From Gammaproteobacteria bacterium (lineage in GTDB: Bacteria; Pseudomonadota; Gammaproteobacteria; Pseudomonadales; Azotimanducaceae), in contig JAUIKX010000093.1 of assembly GCA_030430515.1 (NCBI GenBank), forward strand, positions 1 through 11,634: DNA of 11,634 nucleotides, given 5' to 3'. A program made the position numbers and the translations under genes. Positions 1 through 7,077 of this stretch are shown here, one piece after another. Below the pieces are notes generated by a model that had not been told where the DNA came from, searched no databases, and was given only the letters and a program-made list of their open reading frames with translations. How positions within the stretch are numbered: the stretch's first letter is position 1; each line of letters begins with the position of its first letter.

Positions 1-300
1 CTAGAGCCCTTCAAGAGCATCCTCGACAGCCGGCTCAGCGTCGACGGTGATGAAGTGGATCGCACGTGGAACCAGCAGCTGGAAATTGGGCTGCTGCAGA
101 CCGACGTTCAGCTCAACTGCGAAGTGGCGACCAGGCAGGTAGCACTGAAGCAACTCCTGAAGCTCAAAGTAGGCGATGTGATCGAGCTGGATATGCCGGA
201 GGTGCATACAGTGGAAGTGGGTCAGGTGCCTGCGTTCATGGGTAAGTTAGTTGAATCCAGAGGCAATCTGGCCTTTGAGTACATCGATGATGTGCCGTAA
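1..300 (+). CDS. fliM: Flagellar motor switch protein FliM, C-terminal end (5' truncated by window)
   Basis: The reading frame is open from base 1 and ends at the TAA at 298-300, giving the last 99 residues. FliM forms the cytoplasmic C-ring of the flagellar basal body with FliG and FliN, binds CheY-P through its N-terminus (outside the window) and switches rotation. The visible part begins with LEPFKSILDSR and contains the SpoA/FliN-like beta domain, with the typical ATRQVALKQLLKLKVGDVIEL segment (about residues 42-62 of the fragment) and ending in AFEYIDDV. This is the domain that pairs with FliN. The 30-base gap to fliN and the order fliM-fliN-fliO are standard for the family. Only the truncation is unusual, and it comes from the window edge. 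The first base of the window is in frame as a codon start. Confidence 0.95.
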   Translation, partial: LEPFKSILDSRLSVDGDEVDRTWNQQLEIGLLQTDVQLNCEVATRQVALKQLLKLKVGDVIELDMPEVHTVEVGQVPAFMGKLVESRGNLAFEYIDDVP

Positions 301-330
301 CAGCGGCGAAGTGGAGAGATTGAGGGAATC

Positions 331-696
331 ATGTCAGAAGAAAATGCAGTAGAAGATCAGACGAACGCGCAATCCGCTGAGGCTGCTGGAGAAAACAGCA
401 GTGGAGAGACACCGTTGCAGCGGGAGGCCAGCCGCCCGCAGAACCTGGAAGTGGTGCTGGACATACCCGTTCGGCTTTCCATGGAGGTCGGCAACACCAA
501 CATCAGTATCCGTAAGCTGCTGAAGCTGAACAAGGGCTCCATCGTCGAACTCTCGCGGATGGCGGGAGAGCCGCTGGATGTCATGGTCAACGGTACCCTC
601 ATCGCCCATGGCGAAGTGGTCGTCGTTAACGACAAGTTCGGCGTCCGTCTGCTGGACGTCATCAGTCCGGAACAGCGCATTCAGAGCATCAACTGA
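331..696 (+). CDS. fliN: Flagellar motor switch protein FliN
   Basis: A 121-aa C-ring protein that forms FliM/FliN assemblies at the base of the rotor and helps dock export cargo. The N-terminal 38 residues or so are acidic and polar (E, Q, A, S-rich), as is usual for a disordered FliN leader. From about residue 40 the SpoA domain is clear: LEVVLDIPVRLSMEVG, then IRKLLKLNKGSIVEL, and the end VRLLDVISPEQRIQSI. The length is normal for proteobacterial FliN. The ATG at 331 is preceded by GAGGG at 322-326. The stop TGA (694-696) shares its A with the ATG of fliO, so translation is probably coupled. Identification rests on domain pattern and gene order and is secure. Confidence 0.96.
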   Translation: MSEENAVEDQTNAQSAEAAGENSSGETPLQREASRPQNLEVVLDIPVRLSMEVGNTNISIRKLLKLNKGSIVELSRMAGEPLDVMVNGTLIAHGEVVVVNDKFGVRLLDVISPEQRIQSIN

Positions 697-1031
697 TGGC
701 TGAGAACGCACTCACGATGGTGCTCGCCCTGGTGGCTATCGTCGCCATCATTTTTGCGCTGTCGATCGTCGTTCGCAGGTTGCAGGGCGTACGGACGCAG
801 CAGTCTTCCGGGATCGAGCTGATAACCAGCCGGATGCTGGGCCCCAAAGAGCGCCTGCTGCTCGTTCAGGTCGGTCGTCGCCAGATACTCGTGGGTATGA
901 ACACTCAATGTATCAATGCGCTGGCGGAGTTCGATGCTGCCGAGCAGACGTTCGATGATGCGCTGCAGGCTGCTGTGGTTGGTGAGGCGCACGGATCGCA
1001 AGCGCGCGGCGCCGGAGAGCACGCCGCATGA
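696..1031 (+). CDS. fliO: Flagellar export apparatus assembly protein FliO
   Basis: A 111-aa single-span membrane protein that assists assembly of the FliP/FliQ/FliR export gate complex and is not itself part of the finished core. One hydrophobic helix (about residues 6-26, TMVLALVAIVAIIFALSIVV) is followed by the basic stretch RRLQG. The cytoplasmic part holds the FliO-type beta segment (IELITSRMLGPKERLLLVQVGRRQILVGM, residues 39-67). FliO is poorly conserved in sequence, so position between fliN and fliP is a major part of the call. The start overlaps the fliN stop (TGATG) and the end overlaps fliP by four bases (ATGA). The C-terminal tail from about residue 90 is Ala/Gly-rich and probably unstructured. 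Confidence 0.92.
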   Translation: MAENALTMVLALVAIVAIIFALSIVVRRLQGVRTQQSSGIELITSRMLGPKERLLLVQVGRRQILVGMNTQCINALAEFDAAEQTFDDALQAAVVGEAHGSQARGAGEHAA

Positions 1032-1783
1032 AACGCGCTTTCGGCTTCATCCTGATTCTGGCATTTCCTGTTGCTGCGCTTGCAGCGCCAGAGATTCCGG
1101 CCGTCACCGTGACGGGCTCAGAGGACGGCGAGAACTACAGCATCAGCCTGCAGATTCTTGCGGTCATGACGGCTCTGACCCTGCTGCCGTCAGCGGTGAT
1201 CATGCTGACTTCATTCACACGAATCATTGTTGTGTTTGCCATTCTCAGGCAGGCCATCGGTATGCAGTCAACGCCTTCCAACCAGATTCTCGTGGGGCTT
1301 GCGCTTTTTCTGTCCATATTCGTCATGACGCCGGTTCTGGAGGAAGTGAACGAAGTGGCGCTGCAACCCTATCTCGAGGAAAGCATGTCACCGCAGGAAG
1401 CGCTTGCGGCTGCGGCAGTGCCCCTGAAGCAGTTCATGTACAGCCAGACACGGGAAGGTGACCTGGATCTTTTTGTTGGTCTGTCAGGTACGTCCGTCGA
1501 GGGAGAAACGGAAGCAGAGGTGATCGATGCAATCGACTTCTTCGTGCTCGTGCCCGCCTTCATGACCAGCGAGCTCAAAACCGCATTTCAGATCGGCTTC
1601 ATGCTCTTCATCCCGTTTCTGGTCATCGACATGGTGGTTGCAAGCGTACTGATGTCCATGGGTATGATGATGCTTTCCCCGCTCATCATTTCCCTGCCGT
1701 TCAAAATCATGCTGTTCGTCATGGTTGATGGCTGGGTGATGATCATGGGGACGCTTGCGAACAGTTTCGGAGTCTTTACATGA
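1028..1783 (+). CDS. fliP: Flagellar type III export gate protein FliP
   Basis: A 251-aa core component of the flagellar type III secretion gate, which with FliR and FliQ forms the helical protein-conducting channel. The N-terminus is a cleavable signal peptide of the kind known for FliP (MKRAF, hydrophobic core, ALA-A near residue 19-20). Family signatures are plain: TRIIVVFAILRQAIGMQSTP (residues 64-83), PAFMTSELKTAFQIGF (176-191) and DMVVASVLMSMGMMMLSP (201-218). The length equals that of other proteobacterial FliP proteins (about 245-255). The ATG at 1028 overlaps the fliO stop by four bases, and the TGA at 1781-1783 overlaps the fliQ start by four bases, so the gate genes are tightly coupled. 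Confidence 0.97.
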   Translation: MKRAFGFILILAFPVAALAAPEIPAVTVTGSEDGENYSISLQILAVMTALTLLPSAVIMLTSFTRIIVVFAILRQAIGMQSTPSNQILVGLALFLSIFVMTPVLEEVNEVALQPYLEESMSPQEALAAAAVPLKQFMYSQTREGDLDLFVGLSGTSVEGETEAEVIDAIDFFVLVPAFMTSELKTAFQIGFMLFIPFLVIDMVVASVLMSMGMMMLSPLIISLPFKIMLFVMVDGWVMIMGTLANSFGVFT

Positions 1784-2049
1784 CTCCTGGTGATGCGCTC
1801 GGCTTTTTTGGTGACGCGCTGCTGCTCGTTGTCATGATGGTCGGTGTACTCGTGGTGCCGAGCCTTCTGGTCGGGCTGGTCGTTTCGGTGTTTCAGGCGG
1901 CGACCCAGATCAACGAGCAGACGCTGTCTTTTCTACCCAGACTGATCGCAACTCTGGTCGCGTTGATGCTGGCAGGCCCCTGGCTGCTGACCTCTTTGAT
2001 GGATTTCACATCAACGCTGGTCACGAAAATTCCGTATGTGGTGGGCTGA
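1780..2049 (+). CDS. fliQ: Flagellar type III export gate protein FliQ
   Basis: An 89-aa, two-helix membrane protein. Several copies pack around the FliP/FliR core of the export gate. The first hydrophobic helix spans about residues 13-37 (LLLVVMMVGVLVVPSLLVGLVV) and the second about 57-78 (IATLVALMLAGPWLLTSLM). Between them lies the diagnostic loop FQAATQINEQTLSFLPR, seen throughout FliQ and injectisome SctS proteins. Length is exactly typical (89 aa). Its ATG lies in the ATGA overlap with fliP, and only two bases separate its TGA from the fliR start. Confidence 0.97.
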   Translation: MTPGDALGFFGDALLLVVMMVGVLVVPSLLVGLVVSVFQAATQINEQTLSFLPRLIATLVALMLAGPWLLTSLMDFTSTLVTKIPYVVG

Positions 2050-2051
2050 TC

Positions 2052-2825
2052 GTGGTTCTGCCGATGGAAGAGATCATCGAGTGGTTCAGCCAGGTTTTCT
2101 GGACGTTCCTGCGTATCGGCGGGTTTCTCATGGTGGTGCCGGTGTTCGGCAATCAGCTGGTTCCCCGCAGAATCAGAGCCGCTCTCGCAATGGTCATTTC
2201 AGTGGCCATCGCGCCGATGATGCCTCATGACCTTCCGGTGCTTTCTGATTTTGATCTCGGCGTGCTGCTGCAGGGTGCGTTGCAGCTTTTCGCCGGTATC
2301 ACTTTGGGTTTCGCGGCGGTGATGTTTTTTCAGCTCTTCATCATCGCCGGGCAGTTCATCGGCATGCAGATGGGGCTTGGATTTGCGGCGATGGTCGATC
2401 CGGGCAATGGCGTTCAGGTTACTGTCTGGAGCCAGTTTTTTCTCATGCTCGTGACGCTCCTGTTCATCAGCATGAACGGTCATCTGGTGCTGCTTGAAGT
2501 GCTTGTGCTGGGGTTTTCCGAGTACAAGTTCGGTGTCTCGATACCGCTCAGCGAACTGGCGGGCGAGATCGTGCGTTTCGGCGGATGGATGTTTGTTGGC
2601 GGCGCGCTAGTAGCGCTCCCCGCGGTAGTTTCTCTTCTGGTCGTCAACCTGTCATTCGGGGTGATGAGCCGGGCCGCGCCGCAGCTCAATGTCTTTTCGC
2701 TCGGATTTCCATTTTCTCTCGTTTTCGGGCTCGCCGTGATGTGGATGTCACTGTCGGGCTGGTTGCCACAGTTCGAACGCCTGGCGGGTGAACTGTTTCA
2801 TCAGGTCAGTATCTGGACGAGTTGA
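2052..2825 (+). CDS. fliR: Flagellar type III export gate protein FliR
   Basis: A 257-aa multi-span inner-membrane protein and the single-copy partner of FliP in the export gate. Matching family segments are FWTFLRIGGFLMVVPVFG near the N-terminus, VPRRIRAALAMVISVAIAP, the glycine-rich GQFIGMQMGLGFAAMVDPGNG and MSRAAPQLNVFSLGFP toward the end. The start is uncertain. GTG at 2052 has a GGTGGG upstream at 2040-2045 with about six bases spacing, and I chose it. The ATG at 2064 (four codons in) has no obvious ribosome site but gives a natural N-terminus, MEEIIEWFSQ. The gene ends three bases before flhB. The function call is not affected by the start. Confidence 0.95.
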   Translation: MVLPMEEIIEWFSQVFWTFLRIGGFLMVVPVFGNQLVPRRIRAALAMVISVAIAPMMPHDLPVLSDFDLGVLLQGALQLFAGITLGFAAVMFFQLFIIAGQFIGMQMGLGFAAMVDPGNGVQVTVWSQFFLMLVTLLFISMNGHLVLLEVLVLGFSEYKFGVSIPLSELAGEIVRFGGWMFVGGALVALPAVVSLLVVNLSFGVMSRAAPQLNVFSLGFPFSLVFGLAVMWMSLSGWLPQFERLAGELFHQVSIWTS

Positions 2826-2828
2826 GCT

Positions 2829-3980
2829 ATGGCGGAAGAGAACGAAGGTCAGGAAAAGACAGAAGAGGCGACCCCGCGCAAAAAAGAGAAAGCGCGGGAG
2901 GAAGGCCAGGCCGTACGCTCCCGGGAGCTGAATACGATGGTGCTCGTCACGCTGGGGGCTGCCGGACTTCTGGTGTTCGTACCCTGGAGCAGCCGCCAGA
3001 TGATGCAGCTTACCCAGACGGTGTTCGAGCGGGCTGCGACGCCGGAAGGCCGGTTGCTTGAGACTCTGGGCATGGCGGCAACAGCCGCGCTGCAGTTCGT
3101 GAGCCCGTTTCTGGTGACGGCGTTTTTTGCCGGCCTGATTTCATCGGTTGCCGTTGGTGGATTTCTCTTCTCCATGAAGGCGATTCAATTCAAGGCATCA
3201 AGAATCAACCCGTTGTCGGGCTTGAAGCGGATGTTCTCCGCAAAGTCCGTTGTGGAGCTTGCCAAGTCCATCGCCAAAGTGGCTCTGGTCACCGGTGTGG
3301 CCGTGCTCGTTCTCGGCAGTACGCTTGATCAGCTGATGAATATCGGCCGTCTGCCCATCGTTGAAGCGATCGAGGAAGGGGTGAGCATCGTCGGCATTGC
3401 GCTGCTGCTCATCGGCTGCGCGCTGATCATCGTTGCTGCCATCGACGTGCCGTTTCAGATACACGAGCAGGCGAAGCAACTGAAGATGACCCGCCAGGAA
3501 GTCAAAGACGAGATGAAGGACAGCGAAGGTAAGCCTGAAGTTCGCTCTCGTATACGACAGGTGCAGCAGGAAATAGCGAATCGGCGGATGCTTGCTGACG
3601 TTGCGGAAGCCGACGTGGTGATCACCAACCCCGAACATTTTTCGGTCGCTGTCAGCTACGACTCCGCGAGTCACGGCGCCCCAGTCGTTGTGGCAGCCGG
3701 TGTGGATTTCATGGCGATGCGCATCCGTGAGGTGGCACGCAACGAAGGGGTGCCTATTCTGCAGTCACCGCCGTTGGCTCGGGCGCTCTACTACGCGGTG
3801 CCTACCGGCACGGAAGTGCCGGAAGAGCTGTACGTGGCCGTAGCGCAGGTTCTGGCCTACATCTATCAGCTCAAAGCCTATCGACGTGGGGAAGGCGATG
3901 TTCCTCACTACAGAGCCACCCCTGTACCTGAAGCGTTCGAAGTGAACGCGGATGGAACGAAGCCGGAGGATAAAGCCTGA
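2829..3980 (+). CDS. flhB: Flagellar export switch protein FlhB, with NPEH cleavage motif
   Basis: A 383-aa membrane protein that controls export substrate order (rod/hook first, then filament). The N-terminus has the family motif EKTEEATPRKKEKAREEGQ (residues 9-27). Four hydrophobic spans follow to about residue 210, including INPLSGLKRMFSAKSVVEL. The cytoplasmic domain carries DVPFQIHEQAKQLKMTRQEVKDE and DSEGKPEVRSRIRQ, typical of the family. Family FlhB cleaves itself between Asn and Pro of an NPTH motif. Here residues 267-270 (bases 3627-3638) read N-P-E-H, so the scissile N-P pair is kept but Thr is Glu. The tail after about residue 360 is short and polar. The length is as in other FlhB proteins. 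The ATG follows the fliR stop by three bases, and the stop shares one base with the flhA start. Confidence 0.97.
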   Translation: MAEENEGQEKTEEATPRKKEKAREEGQAVRSRELNTMVLVTLGAAGLLVFVPWSSRQMMQLTQTVFERAATPEGRLLETLGMAATAALQFVSPFLVTAFFAGLISSVAVGGFLFSMKAIQFKASRINPLSGLKRMFSAKSVVELAKSIAKVALVTGVAVLVLGSTLDQLMNIGRLPIVEAIEEGVSIVGIALLLIGCALIIVAAIDVPFQIHEQAKQLKMTRQEVKDEMKDSEGKPEVRSRIRQVQQEIANRRMLADVAEADVVITNPEHFSVAVSYDSASHGAPVVVAAGVDFMAMRIREVARNEGVPILQSPPLARALYYAVPTGTEVPEELYVAVAQVLAYIYQLKAYRRGEGDVPHYRATPVPEAFEVNADGTKPEDKA

Positions 3981-6043
3981 TGCTCGAACGCCTGAAGATG
4001 TTCAATCTGGGGATCCCGCTGCTGCTGTTGCTGCTGCTGGCGCTGATGACGTTGCAGGTGCCGGTACTGCTTCTGGACGTATCCTTCACTTTTAACATTG
4101 CCCTGGCGCTGGTGGTGCTCCTTGCCAGCGTATACGCGCTGAAGCCGTTGCAGTTCGGCGCGTTCCCCACTGTTCTTCTGGTCGCCACCCTGCTGCGCCT
4201 GGCGCTGAACGTTGCCTCCACCCGGGTTGTTCTGCTGGAAGGCCACGCCGGGGGTGCCGCTGCCGGTAAGGTGATCGAGGCGTTCGGTGAAGTCGTTGTC
4301 GGTGGTAACTACGTTGTCGGGCTCGTTGTTTTCATCATTCTCGTCATCATCAACTTTGTCGTCGTGACAAAGGGCGCGGGTAGGATTTCCGAGGTCAGCG
4401 CGCGGTTTACTCTCGATGCGATGCCAGGAAAGCAGATGGCCATCGATGCGGACCTCAATGCCGGCATCATCGATCAGGTTCAGGCCAAGGCCCGCCGGGA
4501 AGAAGTGGCGCAGGAGGCCGATTTCTACGGCGCGATGGATGGCGCGAGCAAGTTCGTCAGGGGCGATGCGGTTGCAGGTATTCTGATCCTTATCATCAAC
4601 ATCGTCGGTGGTCTCACCATCGGCATGGCGCAGCACGAGCTTTCTTTCTCTGAAGCGCTGAGAAACTACACGCTACTGACCATCGGCGACGGCCTGGTTG
4701 CTCAGATCCCTTCGTTGCTTCTTTCTACAGCTGCAGCCGTCATCGTCACACGGGTGAGCGATGAGAAGGACGTCGGCGATCAGGTGATGCAGGAGATGTT
4801 CGCCGACCCACGTGCTCTCGCGGTATCGGCAGGCCTCCTGTTCGTGTTCGGGGTGGTTCCCGGTATGCCCCACGTTGCATTTCTCAGTCTTGCGGCTCTG
4901 GCTGGCGCGGGTGCGTTTCTGATCGCCCGGCGCAACGAGACGCCCACGGGTGTCGAAGAGGTCGTCGAGGAAGAACGGGAAGAAGACGAAGCAAACATTG
5001 AGGTGGGTTGGCACGATGTTTCCCCGGTTGACGTGCTCGGCCTCGAAGTCGGCTACCGGCTCATACCCCTGGTCGACAAATCTCAGGGTGGAGAGCTGCT
5101 CAAGCGCATCAAAGGCGTGCGCAAAAAGCTATCCCAGGAGTTCGGTTTCCTGGTGCCCAGCGTGCACATCCGCGACAACCTGGATCTGGTTGCCAACGCG
5201 TACCGGATATCGCTCATGGGCGTCACCGTCGGAGAAGCGGAAATCTATCCCGACCGCTGGCTGGCGATCAATCCTGGAGAAGTGTTCGGGCGTATAGAAG
5301 GGATAGAAACGAAAGATCCCGCATTCGGGCTCGATGCGGTCTGGATCGAGGAAAGCGGCAAGGAAAACGCTCAGTCGCTTGGCTTTACCGTTGTCGACGC
5401 CAGTACGGTGGTGGCAACCCATCTCAATCAGGTGATGCAGGAGCACGCGGCAACGCTTCTCGGTCATGATGAAGTACAGAAGCTGATGGAACTGCTTGGT
5501 GAGCAGTCGCCAACTCTTGCAGAACAGCTGGTGCCGGGCGCGGTCACACTGTCGGGGCTTTTGAAAGTGCTTCAGCTTCTGCTGGCTGAAAAGATACCGA
5601 TACGTGATCTGCGTACGATCGCAGAAGCGCTTACCGAAGCCGCGCAATCTACCAAGGAACCGGATGCTCTGGCTCAGGCCGTACGTATCGCTCTGTCCAG
5701 AATGATCGTGCAGAACATCTACGGCTCAGAGACCAATCTCGATGTCATCACTCTCGACCCTGAACTCGAGCAGCTGCTGATGCAGGCGAGAAACCAGGGA
5801 AGTGACGAGGCTCCAGTTCTGGAGCCGGGAATGGCAGACCGTCTGCAGGAATCCATCCACTCGGCGGCGGAACGGCAGGAGATCGCCGGCAAACCATCGG
5901 TGCTGCTCGTCTCCAGTACTGTGCGGGGACTGCTGGCGCGATTTGTGCGCTTCTCGCAGCAGGTTATCCATGTGCTGTCTTACGAAGAGATCCCTGACAA
6001 CAAGCAGATCACAGTGGTTGCCACTGTGGGTCGCAGCAACTGA
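3980..6043 (+). CDS. flhA: Flagellar export gate protein FlhA
   Basis: A 687-aa protein, close to the usual 690-700, and the largest export-gate component. It forms a nonameric cytoplasmic ring that docks chaperone-substrate complexes and helps couple proton flow to export. The N-terminal half has about eight membrane spans, the first very Leu-rich from CTG repeats. The FHIPEP signature is intact: GRISEVSARFTLDAMPGKQM followed by AIDADLNAG and later DFYGAMDGASKFVRGD. A highly acidic linker (GVEEVVEEEREEDEANIEV, about residues 324-342) leads into the cytoplasmic domain, which holds IRDNLDLVANAYRI and LSYEEIPDN near the end. It shares one base with the flhB stop (TGATG). The gate is complete in this window together with fliP, fliQ, fliR and flhB. 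Confidence 0.98.
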   Translation: MLERLKMFNLGIPLLLLLLLALMTLQVPVLLLDVSFTFNIALALVVLLASVYALKPLQFGAFPTVLLVATLLRLALNVASTRVVLLEGHAGGAAAGKVIEAFGEVVVGGNYVVGLVVFIILVIINFVVVTKGAGRISEVSARFTLDAMPGKQMAIDADLNAGIIDQVQAKARREEVAQEADFYGAMDGASKFVRGDAVAGILILIINIVGGLTIGMAQHELSFSEALRNYTLLTIGDGLVAQIPSLLLSTAAAVIVTRVSDEKDVGDQVMQEMFADPRALAVSAGLLFVFGVVPGMPHVAFLSLAALAGAGAFLIARRNETPTGVEEVVEEEREEDEANIEVGWHDVSPVDVLGLEVGYRLIPLVDKSQGGELLKRIKGVRKKLSQEFGFLVPSVHIRDNLDLVANAYRISLMGVTVGEAEIYPDRWLAINPGEVFGRIEGIETKDPAFGLDAVWIEESGKENAQSLGFTVVDASTVVATHLNQVMQEHAATLLGHDEVQKLMELLGEQSPTLAEQLVPGAVTLSGLLKVLQLLLAEKIPIRDLRTIAEALTEAAQSTKEPDALAQAVRIALSRMIVQNIYGSETNLDVITLDPELEQLLMQARNQGSDEAPVLEPGMADRLQESIHSAAERQEIAGKPSVLLVSSTVRGLLARFVRFSQQVIHVLSYEEIPDNKQITVVATVGRSN

Positions 6044-6055
6044 TGAGGAATGCAA

Positions 6056-6979
6056 ATGCAACAGGCAAATGAAGAGATCCGTTACTTTTCAGGGCCTTCC
6101 ATGCGCTCAGTTCTGGCTGAGGTCCGCGCCACGTTCGGCAAAGACGCTCTGATTCACAGCCAGGAGCAGGACCACGGTCGGGTGCGGGTGGCTGCGTCCG
6201 GAATGCCTGCGACCCGTCCATCGCTGGTTGAGGCTGCGCAGGACGCGGTGCCAGCTCCCCGTCAGCAGCAAATCGAGACAACAGACGAGACGAACAGCAT
6301 CGATACGGCGCAGGTTCTGCGACCACTCGGTTTCGATGAAGACTTTCTGTCCCGCCTGCCGCGATCGGTCAGAAGCCTCGGGGATCTTGGAAGAGGTATC
6401 GCCAAGGAACTCAAGCTCGAATCCGTACTGCCGGCGACGGGCTGCTTCCGCTTCGTTGGCGGTCCCGGTACTGGTAAGTCATCGCTGGTGGTGAATTGGG
6501 CCGCGCTGCATCGTCGAAATCACCCATCGATTCCGATCCATCTCGTAAGCACCGACTGTGCCCGTCTTGGCGGCAGTGCCATGCTGGATCGGGCTGGAGA
6601 GCTGCTTGATATCAAGGTGCTGCATGCAGATGCGACGAGGCTCGACGAGACCCTGCAGGCGCTGCCGAAAGAAGGTCTCGTGCTGGTGGACACACGAAGC
6701 GACGAGACGCTCTGGTATGCAGCGGCGACCAACGTTCTGGTTGCAGCGGTTCCGTATGCTTCCGGGCTGCCGGAGGATGCTCAACTCGAAAGCGCCGGCG
6801 CCATTGTTTTGACGCACACGGACCGCGCGCGCTCATTTGGTCGAGCGTTCAGCGATGTGGCCCGATCGAAGCTGACCCTGCTTGCGCTCGGCGTTTCTCG
6901 GGACGTACCGGGCGGAATCAGCCGTTGCAGTTCAGACCAGCTGGCTGAGATGGCGCTTCGCGGCATTGAAGAATTCTGA
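6056..6979 (+). CDS. flhF: Short, divergent FlhF (SRP-type GTPase for polar flagellum placement)
   Basis: FlhF marks the cell pole for flagellar assembly and works with FlhG. The N-terminus matches the FlhF B domain (IRYFSGPSMRSVLAEVRATFGKDALIHS), and a helical N segment and a G domain follow. The P-loop is present (GGPGTGKSS, residues 135-143). Other motifs are altered relative to those I recall for the family: STDCARLG (165-172) where TTDTYRIG is usual, DTRS (212-215) for DTAG and THTD (253-256) for TKLD. At 307 aa it is far shorter than the 400-500 aa of Pseudomonas or Vibrio FlhF. I chose ATG 6056 because GAGGA at 6045-6049 gives six bases spacing. ATG 6050 would abut it and would give 309 aa. 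Position between flhA and flhG supports the name strongly; GTPase activity is uncertain. Confidence 0.88.
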   Translation: MQQANEEIRYFSGPSMRSVLAEVRATFGKDALIHSQEQDHGRVRVAASGMPATRPSLVEAAQDAVPAPRQQQIETTDETNSIDTAQVLRPLGFDEDFLSRLPRSVRSLGDLGRGIAKELKLESVLPATGCFRFVGGPGTGKSSLVVNWAALHRRNHPSIPIHLVSTDCARLGGSAMLDRAGELLDIKVLHADATRLDETLQALPKEGLVLVDTRSDETLWYAAATNVLVAAVPYASGLPEDAQLESAGAIVLTHTDRARSFGRAFSDVARSKLTLLALGVSRDVPGGISRCSSDQLAEMALRGIEEF

Positions 6980-6980
6980 A

Positions 6981-6996
6981 ACAGAACTAGTTTTGT
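6981..6996. repeat. 16-base near-perfect palindrome after flhF
   Basis: ACAGAACTAGTTTTGT begins two bases after the flhF stop. Seven of the eight base pairs across its centre are complementary, with the core AACTAGTT perfect and one G opposite T. There is no loop, so it looks more like a dimeric protein operator than a hairpin. It sits upstream of flhG in an AT-richer gap. No protein is known to me to bind it, and chance is possible in a stretch of low complexity. Confidence 0.35.
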
Positions 6997-7021
6997 AGAA
7001 GAGGGTTCAAACAACTTTTTG

Positions 7022-7043
7022 ACACCCTTAAAACGCAGGGTGT
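7022..7043 (+). other. 7-bp inverted repeat (possible RNA hairpin) upstream of flhG
   Basis: ACACCCT (7022-7028) and AGGGTGT (7037-7043) are exact reverse complements separated by eight bases. In RNA this would be a seven-pair stem. It is not followed by a run of T, so it is not a standard intrinsic terminator. The GTG at 7042, the longest-frame start of flhG, lies inside the right arm. This makes that start less attractive than the TTG at 7078. Confidence 0.4.
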
Positions 7044-7056
7044 GGCCTGCAGATTA
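7029..7056 (+). promoter_or_regulatory. Candidate sigma-28 (FliA) promoter for flhG-fliA-motCD
   Basis: TAAA at 7029-7032 and GCAGATTA at 7049-7056 resemble the FliA consensus TAAA-N15-GCCGATAA. The -10 box matches six of eight positions, but the spacer is 16 rather than 15. Transcription would then begin around 7063, downstream of the GTG at 7042 and upstream of the TTG at 7078. Because fliA lies in the transcript, this would give positive feedback. The match is imperfect and overlaps the inverted repeat at 7022-7043, so it is only a candidate. Confidence 0.3.
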
Positions 7057-7077
7057 CACAGATGGAGCGCGGAAGCT

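Noticed and set aside
4018..4046. CTG-rich repeat near the start of flhA as a possible slippage/phase-variation tract.
   Set aside because: It is interrupted (GCTG, TTG, GCG) and simply encodes the Leu-rich first membrane helix.
3908..4636. Long antisense open frame (242 aa) across flhB/flhA.
   Set aside because: Its His/Asp/Gln-rich composition is typical of the reverse strand of a GC-rich gene, and it lies fully opposite well-supported genes.
7019..7047. TTGACA at 7019-7024 as a sigma-70 -35 box upstream of flhG.
   Set aside because: No TATAAT-like hexamer occurs 16-18 bases downstream (the sequence there is GTGGCC/TGGCCT).
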